From: Burkholderia sp. S171
Lineage (GTDB): Bacteria; Pseudomonadota; Gammaproteobacteria; Burkholderiales; Burkholderiaceae
Direction of reading: 5' to 3'
Assembly: GCF_009766085.1 (NCBI RefSeq)
Contig: NZ_LMUF01000001.1
Span: forward strand, 62,001 to 126,000
DNA length: 64,000 bases
Below the pieces are notes generated by a model. That model did not search any database and was not told the DNA's origin. It saw only the letters and a list, made by a program, of their open reading frames with translations. The position numbers were made by a program, and so were the translations under genes. Of this stretch, positions 52,335 to 63,436 are shown piece after piece (position 1 is the first letter of the stretch; the number at the start of each line of letters is the position of its first letter).

Positions 52335-53312
52335 TCATAGCCATCCTGCCTTGCGGAAGCGCCAGTAAAGACCAATGTCCACCACAAGCATCACGCAGAT
52401 GACCGCCGGATAACCATAGGCCCAGTCGAGTTCCGGGATGCGACGGAAGTTCATGCCGTAGATCCCGGCGATCATGGTGGGCACGGCGAACAGCGCCGCA
52501 AACGAGCCCAGCCGCTTGGTCACTTCGCTTTCCGCCAGCGAAATCAGGCCCAAATTGACCTGGATCGCAGTTACGATCATTTCGCGGCGTCCCTCGATCG
52601 TTTTCACGATACGCAGCAAGTGGTCGTAGACATCGCGGAAATAGTCCTGCATGCCGGTACAAATGCCCGGCGCGCGGCCGCCGTAGAGTTTGCTGACCGC
52701 TTCCAGCAGCGGCGCGGTGTGATGCTGAAGCAGCACGAGGCGACGCTTCAGGGAATACAAATCTTCAATGATCACCCGCGAGGCCGCCGACCCGTTGCGC
52801 TCGAAAATGCGCTCCTCGAGTTCGTCGAGCTCTGCGCCGAGCGTCTCCAGAATGGGGAAATAGCGGTCCACTACGTTATCGATAAGCGCGTACATCACGA
52901 ACGCCGGGCCATGTTCCAGCAAATGCGGCTCGCGCTCGCAGCGCTTGCGCACGTCCTGGAACCCCTGGCTCGTCCGGTTGCGAACGGAGAGCACATAGTT
53001 GCTGCCTACAAACACGTTGATCTCGCCGACCACCAACTCGTTGTCGGTATCGAGTTCCACCGTGTGGAGCACGCAAAACAGCGAGTCCGCGTATTCGTCG
53101 ATCTTCGGCCGCTGGTTCCCCTTCTGGGCGTCTTCCACCGCAAGTTCGTGTAGTCCGAACTGATGCGCCATATGCGGGAGTTCGCCCGGCCCGGGGTCTT
53201 TCAGCGCGACCCACACGAAGCAGTCGGGCACGTCCCTATAGGCGGAAATGTCGTCGATAGCGACGTCGGCGAGCTTGCGGCCTTTCTGGTAAGCCGCACA
53301 ATTGACCAGCAT
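52335..53312 (-). CDS. corA: CorA-family magnesium/cobalt channel
   Basis: The protein has 325 residues from the ATG at 53312; an in-frame ATG at 53351 adds 13 basic residues and is an alternative. The cytoplasmic alpha/beta and stalk part is followed by two C-terminal helices, with the selectivity motif YGMNF (about 291-295) between them. It forms a pentameric divalent cation channel in the inner membrane. It is transcribed alone. Confidence 0.92.
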   Translation of the reverse strand: MLVNCAAYQKGRKLADVAIDDISAYRDVPDCFVWVALKDPGPGELPHMAHQFGLHELAVEDAQKGNQRPKIDEYADSLFCVLHTVELDTDNELVVGEINVFVGSNYVLSVRNRTSQGFQDVRKRCEREPHLLEHGPAFVMYALIDNVVDRYFPILETLGAELDELEERIFERNGSAASRVIIEDLYSLKRRLVLLQHHTAPLLEAVSKLYGGRAPGICTGMQDYFRDVYDHLLRIVKTIEGRREMIVTAIQVNLGLISLAESEVTKRLGSFAALFAVPTMIAGIYGMNFRRIPELDWAYGYPAVICVMLVVDIGLYWRFRKAGWL

Positions 53313-53495
53313 AAGTTCCAGCCCTCTCGCACGGTGATGGAACCGGCGCATGCCGCCTTTCGCGAGCGTTTTTCGCGAGGACAGGCAGCGCGTAACGGGG
53401 CATGGCCGGACTTGCCGTGCATCTTAGCGGATTTGTCAGGCGCTTACTGCGCGAGCGCCGGATCACGTTGTCTTGCAACGCGGCCGCCGCGTGAA

Positions 53496-53933
53496 TCAGG
53501 TCTCGCTATGCGAGTAGTCCGAGGTCCGTTCGGAACTGAGCCTTGGCGTTTCCACTTGTGGCGCCAAGGTGTTGTCGCGTTTCGTGAGCTTGCCTTCCAC
53601 GGAAGCCCCCACATCCATGCGCAGTTGCTGGTAATAGATATTGCCGTTCACATGCGCATTCGATTGCAGTTCGACAAAATGTTCCACCGTTACGTCGCCG
53701 GTGATGGTTCCATTGATCACGATATCGTAGGCGATGACGTTGCCCGTGATCGAACCCTGGTCGCTCACGACCAGCAACGTCTGTTCGCCCGCGCGACCGG
53801 TCACGTTGCCTTTCACGTGGCCATCCATGCGCAGGCCGTCGCTGAATTCGAGGTTGCCGGCTATCTGGACATCGTGTGCGATCAGCGTAGCCAGCTTGGC
53901 TTGACTGACGCCGGGAGATTTTTTCTTGAACAT
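53496..53933 (-). CDS. Bactofilin (polymer-forming cytoskeletal protein)
   Basis: The protein has 145 residues. A right-handed beta-helix core (about 20-115) shows repeats of the type G-x-V-x-G-N/D: LEFSDGLRMDGHVKGNVTGRA, GSITGNVIAYDIVINGTITGDV. Disordered charged tails flank it. Bactofilins polymerise at the membrane and localise cell-wall enzymes. A membrane protein and an M23 peptidase are encoded just upstream on the same strand, matching known bactofilin-peptidase pairs. Confidence 0.93.
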   Translation of the reverse strand: MFKKKSPGVSQAKLATLIAHDVQIAGNLEFSDGLRMDGHVKGNVTGRAGEQTLLVVSDQGSITGNVIAYDIVINGTITGDVTVEHFVELQSNAHVNGNIYYQQLRMDVGASVEGKLTKRDNTLAPQVETPRLSSERTSDYSHSET

Positions 53934-54031
53934 GGGAAAACCCCTTCTGGTATGGATTGAAAAGTAGATGCCGGTAATGGACCGAGGGCAGGCGGGTTCC
54001 TGGCACGTTGGAAACGGTCAGTTGGACATGG

Positions 54032-54409
54032 TTAGTTTGACTTATCGCGCTGACGCTTGAGGAAGGTCAGGTCAGTTCGCATTCGATGAATTTCCGCCAG
54101 GCTTTCGGACGCTTGTTGCTCCATGACGAGCCGTGTTGCTACTTCATGGTCGAGCGCGATGCGCGCCTTCGAAAGTTGCTCGCGGATCTCGCGTTCCGAC
54201 ATGGGCGGTGCGCACAAGGCGTCGGCCTTCTTGCTGTTGTCGCGCGATGTGACGAGCGCGAAGCCGGCCGCGGCCAGCGCCGCCGCGGCGCAGGCCGCGG
54301 CAATCGTGCCGAGCATCAGCATGGGCCAGGTCGGGCCACGTCGCGACGTCAGGGAATAGGTGCGGCGCGTGAGCTTGTGTGACGGCCTGTTTCGATCAGC
54401 TTGCGGCAT
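54032..54409 (-). CDS. Single-pass membrane protein with coiled coil
   Basis: The protein has 125 residues. A basic N-terminus (1-27) is followed by one helix (about 29-53) and a periplasmic part with coiled-coil character (SEREIREQLSKARIALDHEVATRLVMEQQASESLAEIHRMRTDL). It overlaps the M23 peptidase gene by 14 bases. It may tie the peptidase to the bactofilin or the cell wall; this is inference from the operon. Confidence 0.75.
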   Translation of the reverse strand: MPQADRNRPSHKLTRRTYSLTSRRGPTWPMLMLGTIAAACAAAALAAAGFALVTSRDNSKKADALCAPPMSEREIREQLSKARIALDHEVATRLVMEQQASESLAEIHRMRTDLTFLKRQRDKSN

Positions 54410-55382
54410 TGGATTTCAGCTTGAAGAGCGCGAGATAAGGCGTGGGATTCACCTGCGTCCCGTCGATGATTACCTCGAAGTGCAAATGCGGTCCGGTCGA
54501 GCGCCCGGTCGAGCCGATCTCGGCAATCTTCTGGCCGGGCATGACAAGGTCGCCCACCTTCACGAATATCTTCGATGTATGCCCGTAGCGGGTGATCACG
54601 CCGCTACTGTGCTGGATATCGACGGCATTGCCGTACCCGCCGTGGGGTCCCGCTTGCACCACGCGGCCACCCGCGCTCGCGAAGATGGCCGTGCCCGTCG
54701 GCGCGACCAGATCAACGCCCGGATGAAAGTTCAGGTGTCCCGTGAACGGGTCGATGCGGTTGCCAAACGGCGAACCCGAACGCGCGCCGGGCGCGGGTTG
54801 TCGGCCCGGAAACGCCATGTATGACGCGTAGTGCGCGAGCACGGCGTCATCGAGTGCGCCGATGGTTGCGTCGAGACAATCCAGCGCACTCTGAGTGCGC
54901 TTCAGGCGCTGTGGCGCGGAACCGGTTTGCGCTGCACGCTGGGCATCGCAGAGGCGAGGAGGCATCGACGGCCCGCCCGACGCACTGCTGTCGAGCGGCG
55001 ATTCATCGTCGTTATCGGGAAGCGGTGGAACCACGTGGATGTCCGGATGATCGGCCGCGCGCCGGGCCGCTTTCAATTGTGCTTCGAAGTCCTGAAGTTC
55101 ATTTACTTGTGACACGAGTTCGATCACGCGCGGTTCGATATGCGTGAGCGTTGCGCTGATCTTGCCGAGCTCATCGATTTCGTAGGAGCGCCGCTCTGTT
55201 TGCGTCTTCTCTTCGGCTGCGTGAGTGTTGCCCATTGCCGCACCAATGGCGATGCCGAGCGCGAGTGCGGCCATGATCATCGCAACGACGGCGACGATCA
55301 CCATGGCGCGGACAGTGCGCGCTTCGACGAAACGCACACGCTGATGCGACACGTTCCGGCGGGACCAGATGACGAACGCCAT
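54396..55382 (-). CDS. M23-family membrane metallopeptidase
   Basis: The protein has 328 residues with a helix at about 26-50, a coiled coil (about 58-110), and the LytM/M23 domain near the C-terminus: metal residues in HPGVDL (H-x3-D), then HLHFE. The domain is intact. It cuts peptide links in peptidoglycan from the periplasmic side. The bactofilin operon suggests a role in cell shape, as with CcmA-Csd1 in Helicobacter. Confidence 0.88.
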   Translation of the reverse strand: MAFVIWSRRNVSHQRVRFVEARTVRAMVIVAVVAMIMAALALGIAIGAAMGNTHAAEEKTQTERRSYEIDELGKISATLTHIEPRVIELVSQVNELQDFEAQLKAARRAADHPDIHVVPPLPDNDDESPLDSSASGGPSMPPRLCDAQRAAQTGSAPQRLKRTQSALDCLDATIGALDDAVLAHYASYMAFPGRQPAPGARSGSPFGNRIDPFTGHLNFHPGVDLVAPTGTAIFASAGGRVVQAGPHGGYGNAVDIQHSSGVITRYGHTSKIFVKVGDLVMPGQKIAEIGSTGRSTGPHLHFEVIIDGTQVNPTPYLALFKLKSNAAS

Positions 55383-55611
55383 CAGCGCACCGGGCGCGGC
55401 GAATGCGCGGGCAATCGCGCGGCCACAAAACGACGTGCGGGCGGCCGATTACCGGTCTGTCTGCGAGTGTTAATAATGAGATGGATAAAGGTCACGTCCA
55501 TGTGAAAACGCCGCAGCAGGGCTACGGCGGAAAGCCTTATGGGCGGACGATTATGCACCCGTTACGCAAATGCGTATCTCATATATAAGGGGAGCTGAAC
55601 AAACACGAAAT

Positions 55612-56574
55612 TCACGGCCTCATCGTTTCGCTCCATAGCATCTCGCGCGCCTCGCCCATCAGCAGCGGACGATTGATTTCAGCCACTGTGCGCAGGAAGT
55701 CCCACACTGCCGTGATGCGTTTCAATTTGCGCAAATCTTCGCGGCAGGACAGATAAAAAGCACGCGTGACGACGATGTCATCGGCGAGAACGGGCACGAG
55801 GCGCGGGTCCTGCGCTGCCATGAAACACGGCAGGATGGCGAGCGAGCGGCCCTGCAGCGCGGCGTGATATTGAGCGATCACGCTGGTGCTGCGCCAACGC
55901 GACACAGCGCCCGGAACTGCGCGTTCGAGATAGAGCAGTTCGTAGCTGAACGCGAGGTCGTCGATATAACTCGCGAAGCGATGCGTCGCGAGGTCTTCTA
56001 CCTTGTTGACCGGTTCGTGCTGATCGAGATAGTCGCGCGTGGCGTAGAGACGCAAGCGGTAATCGCAGAGTTTGGTGTAGACGGTCTGGCCGTGTTCCGG
56101 GCGCTCCAGCGTGACGGCTATGTCGGCCTCGCGCTTGGACAAGCTGACGAAGTGCGGCACCGGCAACAAGTCGATGGAAATCTGCCTGTGCGCGTCCTGA
56201 AAGCGCGCGAGTTGCGGCGCGAGAAAGAAGCAGCCGAAACCTTCGGTCGAGCCCACCCGAACATGTCCCGACAGTGCGTGTCCCGTGTTCGCAATGTGCT
56301 CGGTCGCCGACTGAACCGTGGTTTCCATGGCGTCTACATAAGCCAGCAGACGCTGCCCTTCGGCGGTCAGGATGAAACCGCCGCTGCGGGATTTGTCGAA
56401 GAGCAGGGTGCCGAGCGCATCTTCCAGCGCTCGCACGCGCCGAGCGACGGTCGTGTAATCGACCCCCAGACGCTTCGCCGCGCCGCTTGCACGCTGGGTT
56501 CGAGCGACTTCCAGGAAATACCGGAGGTCGTCCCAATTCAGGTGGCTGTCGCCCGGAGTCGTGCTTTTTTGCAT
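55612..56574 (-). CDS. LysR-family regulator, divergent to mmsAB
   Basis: The protein has 320 residues from the ATG at 56574; the frame is open further upstream but crosses the promoter region. The HTH is LNWDDLRYFLEVARTQRASGAAKRLGVDYTTVARRVRALEDALGTLLFDKSRSG (about 12-65), followed by the LysR effector domain. It is divergent from mmsA with 239 bases between, so it probably controls valine/methylmalonate-semialdehyde breakdown. Confidence 0.9.
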   Translation of the reverse strand: MQKSTTPGDSHLNWDDLRYFLEVARTQRASGAAKRLGVDYTTVARRVRALEDALGTLLFDKSRSGGFILTAEGQRLLAYVDAMETTVQSATEHIANTGHALSGHVRVGSTEGFGCFFLAPQLARFQDAHRQISIDLLPVPHFVSLSKREADIAVTLERPEHGQTVYTKLCDYRLRLYATRDYLDQHEPVNKVEDLATHRFASYIDDLAFSYELLYLERAVPGAVSRWRSTSVIAQYHAALQGRSLAILPCFMAAQDPRLVPVLADDIVVTRAFYLSCREDLRKLKRITAVWDFLRTVAEINRPLLMGEAREMLWSETMRP

Positions 56575-56813
56575 ATCGGATGGGTATTTGTATCCATACT
56601 TCGTAGAGATTTGCATAACTATACTGAACCTTGTGGACTCGCCGTGCACGCGTTCTGTCCCTACGTGTAATGGGCGAGCCGACAACATTCAAATAATCCG
56701 GAGACGACATTTCCCCTTTGGCGACCCGCGCGGCATCCCTGCGTGCGTCCGCCTGTCTGTGTCTCCGCATCCCGTTCCGGCCAGGAACGTTCCCGTTTCA
56801 AGGAGCTTCTCTC

Positions 56814-58358
<1,545 letters not shown>

Positions 58359-58409
58359 GCCGGTTGCCACGCTGCCAGCTCGCTGAACGAAATAAACAGG
58401 GGAAACGCA

Positions 58410-59300
58410 ATGGAAATCGGCTTTATCGGACTGGGCAACATGGGCGGACCCATGGCCGCCAACTTGCTGAAAGCAGGGCATTCGCTGACGGTGTTCGACT
58501 TATCGAAGACGGCGTTGCAGGCGGCGGTAGATGCAGGCGCGCGGACCGCCGTTTCACCGCGCGAGGCGGCGCAGACAAGCGAGGTGGTGATCACCATGCT
58601 GCCGGCCGCCGCACACGTGAAGGCGGTGTATCTGAACGACGATGGCGTACTCGCCGGAGTTCGTCCGGGCGTACCGCTGATCGACAGCAGTACGATCGAT
58701 CCGGCGACCGCGCGCCTGATCGGTGAAGCTGCGTCAAAGCAGGGCAATCCGTTCGCCGATGCGCCGGTATCCGGCGGCACAGGCGGCGCGCAGGCGGGCA
58801 CGCTGACGTTCATGGTCGGCGCCAACGCTGAGCTGTTCGAAACGCTTAAACCAGTGCTCGCCGGCATGGGCAAGAACATGGTTCAGTGCGGCGGAACGGG
58901 GACGGGTCAGATCGCGAAAATCTGCAATAACCTGCTGCTGGGAATTTCGATGATCGGCGTGGCGGAAGCAATGAAACTTGGCGCGTCGCTCGGGATCGAA
59001 CCGAATAAGCTTGCCGGAATCATCAACACATCGACGGGACGTTGCTGGAGTGCCGATACGTGTAATCCCTACCCTAACGTTTTACCGAATGCGCCTTCGT
59101 CACGCGGGTATACGGGGGGGTTCGGTGCCGACCTCATGCTGAAGGACCTGGGACTGGCTGTTGACGCAGCGCGTCAAGTCAAGCAACCTATTTTGCTTGG
59201 CGCGCTCGCACAGCAGCTTTATCAGACCATGAGCATGCAGGGCTTGGGCGGGTTGGACTTCTCCGCGATCATCAAGTTGTACGGTAGCGAGGACGCCTGA
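58410..59300 (+). CDS. mmsB: 3-hydroxyisobutyrate dehydrogenase
   Basis: The protein has 296 residues. The NAD motif is GLGNMGGPMA (about 7-16), the substrate loop DAPVSGGTGGAQAGTL (about 117-132) and the catalytic lysine K170 in GQIAKICNN. It oxidises 3-hydroxyisobutyrate to methylmalonate semialdehyde, the substrate of the upstream MmsA. GGGGAAACGCA precedes its start. Confidence 0.94.
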   Translation: MEIGFIGLGNMGGPMAANLLKAGHSLTVFDLSKTALQAAVDAGARTAVSPREAAQTSEVVITMLPAAAHVKAVYLNDDGVLAGVRPGVPLIDSSTIDPATARLIGEAASKQGNPFADAPVSGGTGGAQAGTLTFMVGANAELFETLKPVLAGMGKNMVQCGGTGTGQIAKICNNLLLGISMIGVAEAMKLGASLGIEPNKLAGIINTSTGRCWSADTCNPYPNVLPNAPSSRGYTGGFGADLMLKDLGLAVDAARQVKQPILLGALAQQLYQTMSMQGLGGLDFSAIIKLYGSEDA

Positions 59301-59622
59301 TTAAAATTTTCCGATTGCGAATTGCTGCAATGCATTTTATGTGCCCTTTTAAGCTGCGTTGCAGCATCGCATTCGCTCTGCCATGCTAATCAAGGACATG
59401 GGGAATACGATGATTCGCTTCTTCCGATTTTGGCCTATTCTAAAAGCACGACGTTCGTGTCTTCACTTTAATTAGTAAGTAACTTATGAACTGAGTTACG
59501 AACTGAGTTACGAACTGAGTTAAGAACTGAGTGAAGTCAGCGAAGCCGCTTTGAGTTGCTTATTAAGTTAGTTAAGGCCAGCGAAATGCTGGCGGCAAAT
59601 AGCCAGGATCAAGGAGAGCCAG
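59301..59622. other. Intergenic region with tandem repeat
   Basis: The 322 bases between mmsB and a membrane-protein gene hold no gene. GCTGCAA (59324-59330) and TTGCAGC (59359-59365) form a possible hairpin. A 12-base tandem repeat and AT-rich leader follow. Confidence 0.6.
59484..59531. repeat. 12-bp tandem repeat, four copies
   Basis: TTATGAACTGAG, TTACGAACTGAG (twice) and TTAAGAACTGAG lie head to tail at 59484, 59496, 59508 and 59520. Only the fourth base of the unit differs. It lies about 90 bases upstream of the next gene's start. Confidence 0.95.
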
Positions 59623-59973
59623 ATGTCAACAACTCGTCATCACTTTCACATGGAATTGCGGCATGCAACGCTGCCGACCTACGTGTTCAGCTACCTGTTC
59701 CCGTTGGTGCTGCTGGCGTATGAGTTATGGCGCGTAGGTTCATGGGTGGCCATGCGCGGTTTCAACTTCGCGGACTTCAGTTCGATGGGGTATGAATTCG
59801 CATTGATGCTGGCCGTGTTCGCGATGCAGATCATCGTGGAAATCGCATTCATGGCTGCGGCCATGTTGACGAAACACCATGACGTTGCACATCGTGCGGC
59901 TAACTTGCTGCTTGGCGTGTTCTGCTCGGTGGTCGTGCTGGGATTCGACCTCGCGCTTCAGTATGGAATGTAA
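59623..59973 (+). CDS. Small membrane protein of unknown function
   Basis: The protein has 116 residues with about three hydrophobic helices (about 18-36, 55-80, 93-113). The N-terminus is His-rich (TTRHHFHMELRHA). AAGGAG precedes the start. No family is recognised. It is alone, with a 12-bp repeat array upstream and a strong terminator downstream. Confidence 0.7.
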   Translation: MSTTRHHFHMELRHATLPTYVFSYLFPLVLLAYELWRVGSWVAMRGFNFADFSSMGYEFALMLAVFAMQIIVEIAFMAAAMLTKHHDVAHRAANLLLGVFCSVVVLGFDLALQYGM

Positions 59974-60029
59974 CGGGCGATATAAACCCGCGTCGTAAGC
60001 GGTAGCGCCATTCAGGTTCTCGCAGCAAT

Positions 60030-60068
60030 AAAAAGCCCGTTCGAACGTTGTGTTCGAGCGGGCTTTTT
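60030..60068. terminator. Bidirectional terminator between converging genes
   Basis: AAAAAGCCCGTTCGAAC (60030-60046) pairs with the segment 60052-60068, with one wobble, leaving A and T runs on both sides. It terminates the membrane-protein gene and the flavoprotein gene at 60091. Confidence 0.93.
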
Positions 60069-60090
60069 CTATGGTTCTTTCCGGCGTGGG

Positions 60091-61527
60091 TCAGCAGCCT
60101 GCCGCAGTGGGCAATTCCGGCGCTGTCTGCGCGCGTGCTTCAAAACATTTTTTGTTCGCCTCTTTGAGCGCCGTGCGCAAACCTTCCTCGATCACCGGGT
60201 GATAGAACGGCAGCTTCAGCATGTCTTCCACGGACAGGTCCAGTTGCAACGCCCATGCAATCAGATGACCGAGATGTTCGAGGGCCGGTCCGCACCCTTG
60301 GGCACCCAGCAACTTGCCGGTCTGAGAGTGGGCATAGACATGCAGCAAACCCCGGTTTTGGCGCAGCACCCGACTGCGTCCCTGCGTTTCGAATGACACC
60401 GTTCCGGTCACCGTCATCTGCTTGTCGAGGTCGTCGTAGGACGCACCTACGCTAGCGACTTGCGGCTCGCAGAAGACGATAGAGAACGGCACCTTGCGTT
60501 TGACGGATTGCACATCGGGGAAGCACGCGGCGTTGTCGCCGGCGAGCTTGCCTTCGTCGGCGGCATCGGAGAGAAACGGCCGCGTGCCGTCGCAATCGCC
60601 TGCCATGAAGATGCTGCTGTCACCACACTGCATCGACTGCTCGTTGAACAGGGGAACGCCTTTATCGTTGAGCTCGATGTCGGTCTTTTCAAGCTGCAGT
60701 GAAGTCAGCACCGGTTTCCTGCCGGTTGCCACGAGCACCAGGTCGAAGCGCTCGGTGCGCTCGGTTCCATCCAGCGCTTTAAAGCGGATCGTGGGCTCGC
60801 CATCCTGCATCGATTTTTCGAGGATGGTCGCATCAGGGTCGAGGTAAAACTCTTGCTGCAGCGCTTCAATCAACGCGTCGCGTACAGGGGTATCGGTCAA
60901 CGCGCCAACCTGGTTCTTCTGGCTGAACATGAATACGTCCACGCCGAGTCGCGCGAAGGCCTGACCAAGTTCAAGAGCGATAGGGCCGGCGCCAAAGACG
61001 GCGCAGCGCTTGGGCAAGGTCTTCAGGTCGAAGACATCGTCGCTCGTGATGAGACGGTCGCCGAATAGCTTGAAGTCGTCTGGAATGACCGATGCCGAAC
61101 CCGTCGCGATCACGACGCTCGTGGCTTCCACGCGGGCGAAGTCATCGACGAGAAGAACGTTACGCGACTCGAAACGGGCGAACCCGCGGATGATCGTGTC
61201 CTGAGGAAACGCATCCGTTTCCTTCAGCACGCCCTTGACGAAATGATCCCGCTCGCGGCGAACATAAGCGAGTACATGCTCGCCGTTTGCTTCGAGCGCA
61301 TGCGTGCCTTCAATGCCCCGCGGCGCCTGCGCCTTCGCGTCGTGCAGGCCATTGGCGGCGGCGAGTAACAGCTTGGACGGCATGCAGCCCACGCGCGCGC
61401 AAGTCGTGCCGAACTCGGCGCCCTCAATCAGCACGACTTGCTTGCCCGCCTGACGTGCCGCACGATACGCGGCCATACCGGCCGTGCCAGCGCCAATGAC
61501 GGCGACGTCCACCTTGATCTGCTTCAT
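60091..61527 (-). CDS. Dihydrolipoyl dehydrogenase-like flavoprotein
   Basis: The protein has 478 residues from the ATG at 61527; the frame is open upstream into the GH15 gap. The FAD motif is VIGAGTAGMAA (about 10-20), the redox-active disulfide is C43/C48 in TTCARVGCMPSK, the NAD domain has FGAGPIALELGQAFARLG, and the C-terminal HPVIEEGLR carries the catalytic histidine. It is class I of the pyridine nucleotide disulfide family. With no ketoacid dehydrogenase genes near, its lipoyl substrate is unproven. Confidence 0.88.
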   Translation of the reverse strand: MKQIKVDVAVIGAGTAGMAAYRAARQAGKQVVLIEGAEFGTTCARVGCMPSKLLLAAANGLHDAKAQAPRGIEGTHALEANGEHVLAYVRRERDHFVKGVLKETDAFPQDTIIRGFARFESRNVLLVDDFARVEATSVVIATGSASVIPDDFKLFGDRLITSDDVFDLKTLPKRCAVFGAGPIALELGQAFARLGVDVFMFSQKNQVGALTDTPVRDALIEALQQEFYLDPDATILEKSMQDGEPTIRFKALDGTERTERFDLVLVATGRKPVLTSLQLEKTDIELNDKGVPLFNEQSMQCGDSSIFMAGDCDGTRPFLSDAADEGKLAGDNAACFPDVQSVKRKVPFSIVFCEPQVASVGASYDDLDKQMTVTGTVSFETQGRSRVLRQNRGLLHVYAHSQTGKLLGAQGCGPALEHLGHLIAWALQLDLSVEDMLKLPFYHPVIEEGLRTALKEANKKCFEARAQTAPELPTAAGC

Positions 61528-61573
61528 CGATACCCTTGGTTGGATGCACCCGAGCCTGTGCCCGAGCATGTAT

Positions 61574-63436
61574 TCACGACCACTGCGGATGCGCTCCGTC
61601 CAGGCTCCGGTCGAGCTGGAACGCCGTGCTGATCAGCGCAAGATGGGTCAGTGCCTGCGGAAAATTGCCCAGCGCTTCGCCGCTGATGGCAACCTCTTCG
61701 GAGTAAAGGCCGACATGGTTGGCATAGGCCAGCATTTTCTCGAATACAAGCCGTCCTTCGTCCACGCGTCCCGCTCGCACCAGCGCTTCTGCATACCAGA
61801 ACGAACACGCGCTGAAGCCACCTTCCTCGCCGGGAAGGCCGTCCAGCGAATCACCGCGCGTATAGCGGAAGATCAGCGGATCGACACCCAGTTCGTTGCC
61901 GATTGCATCGAGCGTGGAAAGCCAGCGCGGGTCTTTCGGGCCGATGAAACGCACGAGCGGCATCATCAGCGTCGATGCATCGAGGATCTTCGAATCGGGC
62001 GTCTGAACGAAGCTTTGTATCTCGTCGTTCCAGAAGTGCGTGTAGATATCCTCGTGAATGGCGTCGCGGACCCTGTTCCACTCCGCGAACGGCGCGGGCA
62101 GCGACCGTTTTTCAGCGAGGCGTATGGCGCGATCCATCGCGACCCAGCACATTAGCCGCGAATGCAGCAGGGGCCGCCCGCCATTGCGGAATTCCCAGAT
62201 GCCCTGGTCCGCTTGTTCCCAATTCTTTGCAACGAAGTTCACGGTGCGCGTGACGTGGCGCCAGCCGTCGTAGGAAATGGCTTCGCCATATTTGTTGTAG
62301 AGATAAATTGCGTCCAGCAGCGCGCCGTAGACGTCGAGCTGCGTCTGATCGCGCGCGGCGTTGCCGATCAGCGGGGGCTCGGTGCCGCTGCCGTACAGTT
62401 CCTGGACGGCTTCTTCTTCCGGCGACTCTTCGCCATCGACCGCGTACATCACGCTGAATGATCCATCCGAGTCGCACTGCTTGTTGCGCTCGGCGATCCA
62501 GTTCTTGAAGTTGCGCGCCTCGCCCGTATAGCCGAGCCGGAGCAGCGCGTAGACGGAGAATGCAGCGTCACGGATCCAGGTGTATCGGTAGTCCCAGCGG
62601 CGGCCGCCGTCCGATGTCTCCGGCAGCCCGAACGTAGGCGCCGCGACGATCGCACCGGTTGCGCGCGAGCTCAGCAATTTGAGCAACAGCGCCGAGCGCA
62701 TCACGACTTCGCGATAGCGGCCACGATAGGTGGATTGTCGCGACCATTCGCGCCAGAAATCGATGGTGTCGGAAAGCGCCTGCTTGCAAGGGAGCGTCTC
62801 GCGCATCACTTCGGATTCGGCACCGAAGATGAAGCACGCAGTCTCGTCTTGCTTGAGATTGAAGCTTGCAACGGCGTCGTCATGATCGATAGAAAGCGGC
62901 ACGGTTGCATCGAGCGTGAGTGCGTCCGTCTGAGCGCCGGCCGTCTGGCCTGCAGGCGTGAAGCGAAGCGTATGGGTGTCGACCTGCGCGGTTTCGTGAC
63001 TGCCGCGAGCGTAGTCGAAGCGCGGCGCGCAGCGCATTTGCACGGACATATCGCCGTAAATCGCACGGACTATTCGCACGACGCAGTTGGACGTCGCCTT
63101 CGCGTCGTCATCCACGTCCGCGACCGGCATGAAGTCGACGATCTCGCACACGGCCTTCGCCGACATGAAGCGCGTGAGCAGCACGTTCGTTTCCGGCAGG
63201 TACATCTGTTTGGTACGCGACATCTCGAAGGCCGGCGTGATGCTGAACGCACCTCCCCGTTCAGGGTGCAGTAGCGACCCGAACACGGTCGGTGAATCGA
63301 TGCGCGGAAAGCACATGAAATCGATCACGCCTTCGGTCGAGACCAGCGCGGTCGTGCGCATGTTGCCGATCAGGCCATGCGCGTCGATAGCGATGCCAAG
63401 CTGAGGGCCGGGGGGCGCTTCGCGGCGGCTAACCAT
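61574..63436 (-). CDS. GH15-family glycoside hydrolase (glucoamylase/trehalase-like)
   Basis: The protein has 620 residues from the ATG at 63436. The N-terminal beta-sandwich domain (about 15-235) starts IGNMRTTALVSTEGVIDFMCFPRIDSPTVFG, and the alpha/alpha-toroid catalytic domain has RRWDYRYTWIRDAAFSVYALLRLGY. No signal peptide, so it is cytoplasmic. Substrates in this family are alpha-glucans, isomalto-saccharides or trehalose. Its start overlaps the upstream SDR gene by 8 bases. Confidence 0.9.
   Translation of the reverse strand: MVSRREAPPGPQLGIAIDAHGLIGNMRTTALVSTEGVIDFMCFPRIDSPTVFGSLLHPERGGAFSITPAFEMSRTKQMYLPETNVLLTRFMSAKAVCEIVDFMPVADVDDDAKATSNCVVRIVRAIYGDMSVQMRCAPRFDYARGSHETAQVDTHTLRFTPAGQTAGAQTDALTLDATVPLSIDHDDAVASFNLKQDETACFIFGAESEVMRETLPCKQALSDTIDFWREWSRQSTYRGRYREVVMRSALLLKLLSSRATGAIVAAPTFGLPETSDGGRRWDYRYTWIRDAAFSVYALLRLGYTGEARNFKNWIAERNKQCDSDGSFSVMYAVDGEESPEEEAVQELYGSGTEPPLIGNAARDQTQLDVYGALLDAIYLYNKYGEAISYDGWRHVTRTVNFVAKNWEQADQGIWEFRNGGRPLLHSRLMCWVAMDRAIRLAEKRSLPAPFAEWNRVRDAIHEDIYTHFWNDEIQSFVQTPDSKILDASTLMMPLVRFIGPKDPRWLSTLDAIGNELGVDPLIFRYTRGDSLDGLPGEEGGFSACSFWYAEALVRAGRVDEGRLVFEKMLAYANHVGLYSEEVAISGEALGNFPQALTHLALISTAFQLDRSLDGAHPQWS

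Noticed and set aside
56569..56617. Repeated TTGCATA words before the LysR gene
   Set aside because: Two short copies 42 bases apart, one overlapping the start codon; too weak to claim as a LysR binding site.
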